Below are positions 1 to 5,020 of a stretch of DNA of 5,020 bases, piece by piece. Position numbers and translations under genes: made by a program. Under the pieces are notes generated by a model. That model had not been told where the DNA came from, searched no databases, and saw nothing but the letters and a program-made list of their open reading frames with translations. The first letter of the stretch is position 1, and every line of letters begins with the position of its first letter. Origin of the DNA: JAJCYE01 sp036260105 (lineage in GTDB: Bacteria; Actinomycetota; CADDZG01; JAHWKV01); assembly GCA_036260105.1 (NCBI GenBank), contig DATAAN010000274.1:1-5020 (forward strand), in the 5' to 3' direction.

Positions 1-646
1 GCCGCCGTGTCGAGCCACCCGGAAAGAAACTCCCGCGGCGCAAAGGCCGTGGTGAGGAACAGGAACGGGAAGAACAATATGAAGCTGGAGTTAACCGCCG
101 CGGGATTGCCGGTCTTGAGGGCTATCGCATAAGGGACGCCGCTGAAGGCCAGGCCCCACACCGCCGCCAGGGCGATGAATATGAGGATGCCCCCGGGACC
201 GGAGGCAAAGTCGATGTCCATGAAGAAGGCGGTCAGGATCACCGGCAGGCACAGGATCATGACCATGACGACGTCGGCGATCATCAATCCCAAGAGCAAG
301 GCCAATCGGTGGACCGGAGTGGCCAGCAGGCGGTCGAAGTACCCGCCCTGGATGTCTATGACCAAGATCGCCGCCTGGGAGATCCCGGTTACGGCAAAGG
401 CAATGGCAACGGGGAGCTGGAACGCCCGGTAATCGAACCGGCCGGACGCCCCGGCAACCGCCTCGGTGAGCCGCTCCAAAGAGCCGGTGTTAACGATGAA
501 GAAAAACGCCGGGATGATGATTCCCGGAATGACGGACTCGGGCTGTCGAGGCAGAGCCCGCACTGCCCGTCCCGCCACGGATAGAAGGTCCCGAAGGAAG
601 CCGGCTCGTCTGGCTCGGATGGGTGCCTCGATGGCCTCGGCTGCGA

Positions 647-650
<4 letters not shown>
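1..650 (-). CDS. DrrB-like ABC-2 type transporter permease, C-terminus cut by window edge
   Basis: Membrane subunit of a two-component ABC exporter, expected to work in the cytoplasmic membrane with the ATPase encoded just upstream. The frame is open from an ATG at 650 to the window edge and gives 216 complete codons. It starts MIAAEAIEAP and has a basic cytoplasmic N-terminus (residues 12-35). Hydrophobic segments lie at about 40-54, 78-98, 115-143, 152-176 and 187-204. The stretch DIQGGYFDRLLATP (99-112) is the cytoplasmic coupling region typical of DrrB-like ABC-2 permeases. The stretch FPFLFLTTAFAPREFLSGWL (194-213) matches the family's conserved segment before the last membrane helix, so about 50 residues are probably missing. 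The start codon overlaps the ATPase stop codon (ATGA, 647-650), so translation is probably coupled. The family is well supported; the exported substrate cannot be read from the sequence. Confidence 0.93.
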
Positions 651-1603
<953 letters not shown>

Positions 1604-1609
1604 GCAGCA

Positions 1610-1619
1610 CCCCTTTCCT
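1610..1619 (-). promoter_or_regulatory. Strong ribosome binding site deciding the TTG start of the ABC ATPase
   Basis: AGGAAAGGGG is followed by 6 nt and then TTG at 1603-1601. It lies in the 22-bp gap after the winged-helix gene. This site supports the TTG start and suggests the ATPase is translated efficiently in its own right, not only by coupling. Confidence 0.75.
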
Positions 1620-1625
1620 GCTCAT

Positions 1626-2807
1626 TCAACGCATGGCGCGCCTGGGACCTCGCGGGTCGACGGCGTCGTCCAAAGTTACAAAACGAACGTCGTGGGTGCC
1701 GGCATCGGCGGCCAGAAGGCTAAGGAGTCCCATGCCCTCCTCGGCTAGCTCGGATTGCTCCCGTTTCGTGAGCTTGCCCACAGGCTGTAATGACAGCACG
1801 GCGCCACCCGGACCCTTGTCTATTCTCCAAGCTCCCGACAGGAACCCGTCGACCATGAACATGGACGAGCTGATAGGCCTGAAGGTTGCCGACTCCGACC
1901 TCATCCATGCCGCCCACATCAGCTTCCCGAACTCCTCGGAGGAGATTCGGGCCCGGTCGGCGTGGGAGAGAAACACGTTGTCGTACTGGGGTAGAAACCG
2001 TGCTGGGGATTCGGTGTCGGGATCGGGCCTTGGGGCGTCCGGCAGGTCGAACAGCTCCCGGCCGGCTTCATCTCGTAAGACCCGCAGTTTGGGTCTGAGG
2101 CGGGCGGTTACCTCGCTCAGCCGGGTTAGACCGCACCAGGTCTGGATGTCCATGACGGTGGCCGGGCCGAACGCCCCCAGGTACCGGGTGACCACCTCGT
2201 CGAGCGAGGTGCTACGGAAGGGCAGGCCGCCAAGCCAGTCTTCTGAAAGCGCCCAGCGCGCCTGGCCGCTCTTGCCCCATAGGCCTCGGGGCGTGACCTG
2301 CACCAGAGGGAGCAGGTAGGCGACGGCGTAGCTAAGAGACTCGGCGTCCCGCCCGGGCCAGCTCTCGCCGAGGAGAGCGCGAAGCTCTGCACGGGTGCGC
2401 GGCCGTTCCAGCAGGGCGGAGCGGGCAGCTGCCACAAAGGCATCCATGTCCATGCCCTCGAGGTCGCGGGCAAACGGGCTACTCTCCAGGCGGGGCTGCA
2501 TCAGCGGCCGCAGTCGCAGAAAATCCCGCGTCGTCACCAGGTGAATGGTGCCCCGCATGAGCGTCGCCCGTACTACGAGCCGGTTGAGCAACAGACGGGA
2601 GAGCTCCTCGGGACGAAAGTTTTCCAGACGGGACCACAAAGCAATGTAGGGGTCGCCCGGCACCTGGGCCTGCAGGCCCACCAGAGCCTTTATGGCCTCG
2701 ACAACAGGAAGAGGCCGGCGGCGCAGGAGCATCTGCCGCTCCAGGGTGGCTCTGCTGAGCGCCCTGCGGCTGAGAACGTCGCCTGATCGAGCCTTGCTCT
2801 GCGTCAC
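1626..2807 (-). CDS. Winged-helix DNA-binding protein, HTH_42 family (AlkZ-like DNA glycosylase candidate)
   Basis: This 393-residue protein belongs to the HTH_42 (PF06224, formerly DUF1006) winged-helix family, judged from its overall pattern: LSRRALSRATLERQMLLRR (12-30), LVGLQAQVPGDPYIALWSRL (42-61), LMRGTIHLVTTRDFLRLRPL (83-102), AYLLPLVQVTPRGLWG (163-178), LGAFGPATVMDIQTWCGLTR (210-229) and ELFDLPDAPRPDPDT (251-265). The family includes Streptomyces AlkZ, a DNA glycosylase that unhooks azinomycin crosslinks and gives self-resistance, and E. coli YcaQ/AlkX. AlkZ-type enzymes use a Gln-x-Gln motif; here it is Gln46-Ala-Gln48. A base-excision role on bulky N7-alkylguanine or crosslinks is therefore inferred; activity is unproven for most members and many databases call them only winged-helix proteins. 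The start is GTG at 2807, with an in-frame stop just upstream (2820-2822) and no clear Shine-Dalgarno. It begins 16 bp after the phosphotransferase gene, so reinitiation or coupling is likely. Residues about 290-318 fit the family poorly. Confidence 0.88.
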   Translation of the reverse strand: MTQSKARSGDVLSRRALSRATLERQMLLRRRPLPVVEAIKALVGLQAQVPGDPYIALWSRLENFRPEELSRLLLNRLVVRATLMRGTIHLVTTRDFLRLRPLMQPRLESSPFARDLEGMDMDAFVAAARSALLERPRTRAELRALLGESWPGRDAESLSYAVAYLLPLVQVTPRGLWGKSGQARWALSEDWLGGLPFRSTSLDEVVTRYLGAFGPATVMDIQTWCGLTRLSEVTARLRPKLRVLRDEAGRELFDLPDAPRPDPDTESPARFLPQYDNVFLSHADRARISSEEFGKLMWAAWMRSESATFRPISSSMFMVDGFLSGAWRIDKGPGGAVLSLQPVGKLTKREQSELAEEGMGLLSLLAADAGTHDVRFVTLDDAVDPRGPRRAMR

Positions 2808-2823
2808 CTGTACTACACGTTAA

Positions 2824-5020
2824 CTAGGGCAGGATCTCAACGTACCCATCCGTTCCATGCACGCGGATCCGTTGCCCGTCCCGGATTAGCCGGGTGGCAT
2901 GCTCCACTCCCACGACGGCCGCCAAGCCGTACTCCCGTGCAATCACCGCGCCATGGGTCATTAGCCCGCCCACCTCCGTCACCAGGCCCTTGATCGCGAC
3001 GAACAGGGGCGTCCAGCTTGGATCCGTGTAGGCGGTGACCAAAATGTCGCCCACTTCGAGATCGGCCTCCGCCATGTCCAGGATGACGCGGGCCCGCCCC
3101 TCGCTGGTCCCGGCAGAAACCGGCAGACCGACCAGCGCACCGGTTGGCAGGTCGTCGCGTCGGTACGCTCCGGCGATGGCCTCGCCGTCCGATGTGACCA
3201 CCCGAGGGGGCGTAAGCGCTTGATATGACCTGAACGCGTCCTTGCGCCTACGGATGAGCTCGTCATCAATCTGGTTCGTGCGCACGACGTCGTGAAGTTC
3301 TTGGAACGTCAGGAAGAAGATGTCTTCCTTCTCACTAAGAACGCCGGCCTGCACGCGGCGCCCGGCCTCGTCCAGCAAGGCCTGCTTGTACAGGAAGTAG
3401 CGACTGACCATGCCGTACTTCGGATACTCCCGGTACCCGATGAACGTTCGGACGCGGTCGATCATCCGTTTGGTTTCTTCGGCCTTCCACTCCCCGTCTG
3501 GCAGGGCTCGCAAGCGCTCCAGCAATTCCTGTTCCTTCTTCCACGCCTCCTGCCGCCCTTGCTCGAAGCGACGCTGGCCTTCGCCCGGTCCGAAATTCTT
3601 GAGGTTGGAGAGGATCATGGGCAGGAGCGTGGTAGGGCGTTCGCTCCAACGTGGCCTGGTAATGTCGATCTCGCCGACGCAGCGCATGCCGTACTTGTCG
3701 AGGTAGGCGCGGATGGCGTCGCGCGCTTCTCGTCCGCCCTCGAGCTTGGGCAGCTCGTCGAGGAAGCCCTCGTCTCCGACATCCTGCAGAAAGGCGACGA
3801 CTTGTGGATGCGGACGGATCACGTCCGCGACGTCCAGAAGCGACAGCCCCATCTCCGAGGTGACGTTGTGAGGGACGGACTGCGTGAGCGTGTCCGCCGC
3901 GTTCCTCTCGCCCAGCCACTCCTGCAGTTGCTCGTTGAGCCACCACGTCGCCTCCATCGCCGCCATGATCACCTGGTGGCTTTGCCGATCGAACAGGATG
4001 CGTTTTAGCTGCTGGATGTCCGCCAGGATGAAGTCGAAGAGCGCCGATCCGGACTTCGTCCGGATGTCGCGCTTCAACGCAGCGATGGAAGCCTGGTTGC
4101 GCCCGATCAGCTCGGTGACGATGTCCGGATCGGTCTCCATCGGGGCTGGTGCGCCGTCACGGGCCTGGTCGCCGGGACCTTCCTCCGGGAGCGACGGGAT
4201 GAAGTCGTCGCGTTCGAGGATGGTCTGCAGCGCGTCCCGGATCAGCGGGTCGGACTTCCCCATGACTTCGAGGAGCCCAGCGCGGCTCGCTGGCGACGCC
4301 AGGTCCTGGGTAACGTCGACGAAGAGCCTCCCGCCGGCCTCGTACATTGGCCGAAGGGCCGTCAGCTGCCACAGAGAGAGTCCCAGGGGCTTCATGGCGT
4401 CGGTCATCATCTGCGCGTGACCGACCGAGACGTAGACGTGGTTGGCTGGGTCGCCGACCTCCGGGATGGGGAACAGCGTGGTGATCGGCCGGCTCTGAAC
4501 GAAGTGGAAGCGGTCGTCGACCAGGCACCATTCGATGTCCTGGGGGCAGCCGAAGTGCGCTTCGATCCGCCGGCCCAGCTGTGCGAGCTGCACGACCTGC
4601 CCGTCCGTAAGCGCTGGCTGCTCCTGCTGCGCCGGCTCGATCGGCTGTTCCTGTGTTCCGCCTCCCGGCGAGGCGTAGATGGCGCGCTGCTTGGAGGCGA
4701 CCGCCTTGGCGACGATGTCGCCGTCGCGCACCTTGTAGACGTCGGGGTTCACCGGGCCGGAGACCAGGGCCTCGCCGAGGCCGAAGCAGGCCTCCACGGA
4801 GGCGACCTTCCGGTTGGACGTGACGGGGTCGGCCGTGAACAGGACGCCGGACGCCTGCGGGAAGACCATCCTCTGCACCACCACGGCCATGTGGACCTTC
4901 CGGTGGTCGAAGCCGTTCCGCAGGCGGTAGGTCACGGCCCGCTCGGTGAACAGCGAGGCCCAGCACCGGCTGACATGCTGGAGAATCGCTGCCGGTCCCA
5001 CGACGTTCAGGTACGTGTCC
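2824..5020 (-). CDS. rph: Rifampicin phosphotransferase-like enzyme (PEP synthase-related), N-terminus beyond window
   Basis: Cytosolic enzyme of the Rph type, which uses ATP to phosphorylate rifampicin on its ansa chain, releasing AMP and phosphate and inactivating the drug. The frame is open to the window edge; 731 residues are visible, beginning DTYLNVVGPAAIL. The GTG at 5001 is internal to a conserved stretch and is not the start. Numbering from the first visible codon: the C-terminal part of the ATP-grasp domain (1 to about 185) includes SGVLFTADPVTS and ACFGLGEALVSGPVNPD; Glu163, Gln175 and Arg177 (DIEW...VQSRPIT) match the family's ATP-site residues. A large, mostly helical middle domain (about 190-620) corresponds to the drug-binding domain. 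The C-terminal swivelling domain has TEVGGLMTHGAVIAREYG with the phospho-carrier His689 (codon 2953-2955). Compared with Listeria Rph (about 865 residues, from memory), about 130 residues are missing. A PEP synthase is unlikely because its C-terminal PEP/pyruvate-binding barrel is absent. Rifampicin as the true substrate is inferred. Confidence 0.93.
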   Translation of the reverse strand, partial: DTYLNVVGPAAILQHVSRCWASLFTERAVTYRLRNGFDHRKVHMAVVVQRMVFPQASGVLFTADPVTSNRKVASVEACFGLGEALVSGPVNPDVYKVRDGDIVAKAVASKQRAIYASPGGGTQEQPIEPAQQEQPALTDGQVVQLAQLGRRIEAHFGCPQDIEWCLVDDRFHFVQSRPITTLFPIPEVGDPANHVYVSVGHAQMMTDAMKPLGLSLWQLTALRPMYEAGGRLFVDVTQDLASPASRAGLLEVMGKSDPLIRDALQTILERDDFIPSLPEEGPGDQARDGAPAPMETDPDIVTELIGRNQASIAALKRDIRTKSGSALFDFILADIQQLKRILFDRQSHQVIMAAMEATWWLNEQLQEWLGERNAADTLTQSVPHNVTSEMGLSLLDVADVIRPHPQVVAFLQDVGDEGFLDELPKLEGGREARDAIRAYLDKYGMRCVGEIDITRPRWSERPTTLLPMILSNLKNFGPGEGQRRFEQGRQEAWKKEQELLERLRALPDGEWKAEETKRMIDRVRTFIGYREYPKYGMVSRYFLYKQALLDEAGRRVQAGVLSEKEDIFFLTFQELHDVVRTNQIDDELIRRRKDAFRSYQALTPPRVVTSDGEAIAGAYRRDDLPTGALVGLPVSAGTSEGRARVILDMAEADLEVGDILVTAYTDPSWTPLFVAIKGLVTEVGGLMTHGAVIAREYGLAAVVGVEHATRLIRDGQRIRVHGTDGYVEILP

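Noticed and set aside
1633..2319. Plus-strand open frame of 228 codons opposite the winged-helix gene
   Set aside because: It is Ser/Arg/Pro-rich, as expected from the shadow of a high-GC gene, with no recognisable family.
3292..4008. Plus-strand open frame of 238 codons opposite the phosphotransferase gene
   Set aside because: It lies wholly antisense to a clearly homologous coding region. The translation shows no recognisable motif, and long antisense frames are common in high-GC genes.
4157..4966. Minus-strand open frame of 269 codons in another frame of the phosphotransferase gene
   Set aside because: It is a very Arg/Gly/Pro-rich translation overlapping conserved ATP-grasp motifs in the true frame, so it is a frame shadow.
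4999..5001. GTG as start codon of the phosphotransferase
   Set aside because: The same frame continues upstream as DTYLNV up to the window edge, which is conserved Rph sequence. The real start is outside the window.
2824..5020. Phosphoenolpyruvate synthase or pyruvate phosphate dikinase
   Set aside because: The protein ends about 40 residues after the phospho-His motif and lacks the C-terminal PEP/pyruvate-binding barrel. Its large middle domain and TDPSWTPLF segment are those of Rph.

Overview
The window is gene-dense, high-GC DNA (roughly 60% G+C by eye) with GTG and TTG starts and drug-resistance gene families common in Actinomycetota. An actinobacterium, or a similar high-GC soil or environmental bacterium, is the best guess. 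There is no rRNA or other taxonomic marker, so this is inference.

All real genes lie on the minus strand and are transcribed from high to low coordinates. In order of transcription they are: (1) a rifampicin phosphotransferase-type enzyme, 2824 to beyond 5020, lacking its N-terminus at the window edge; (2) a winged-helix protein of the HTH_42/AlkZ-like DNA glycosylase family, 1626-2807, carrying a Gln-Ala-Gln motif; (3) a DrrA-type ABC transporter ATPase, 647-1603; (4) a DrrB-type ABC-2 permease, from 650 to beyond position 1, lacking its C-terminus. The junctions are 16 bp, 22 bp and a 4-bp ATGA overlap, so the four genes are most likely one operon. No promoter, terminator or intergenic stretch above 22 bp lies in the window. 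The operon start lies beyond 5020 and its end lies before position 1.

The gene set reads as a stacked drug-defence operon: one enzyme that modifies the drug, one protein predicted to act on alkylated or crosslinked DNA, and one two-component exporter. Each family is known separately. Their tight linkage is the most interesting feature here. No biosynthetic gene is visible, so self-resistance in a producer cannot be told apart from defence against other organisms' antibiotics.
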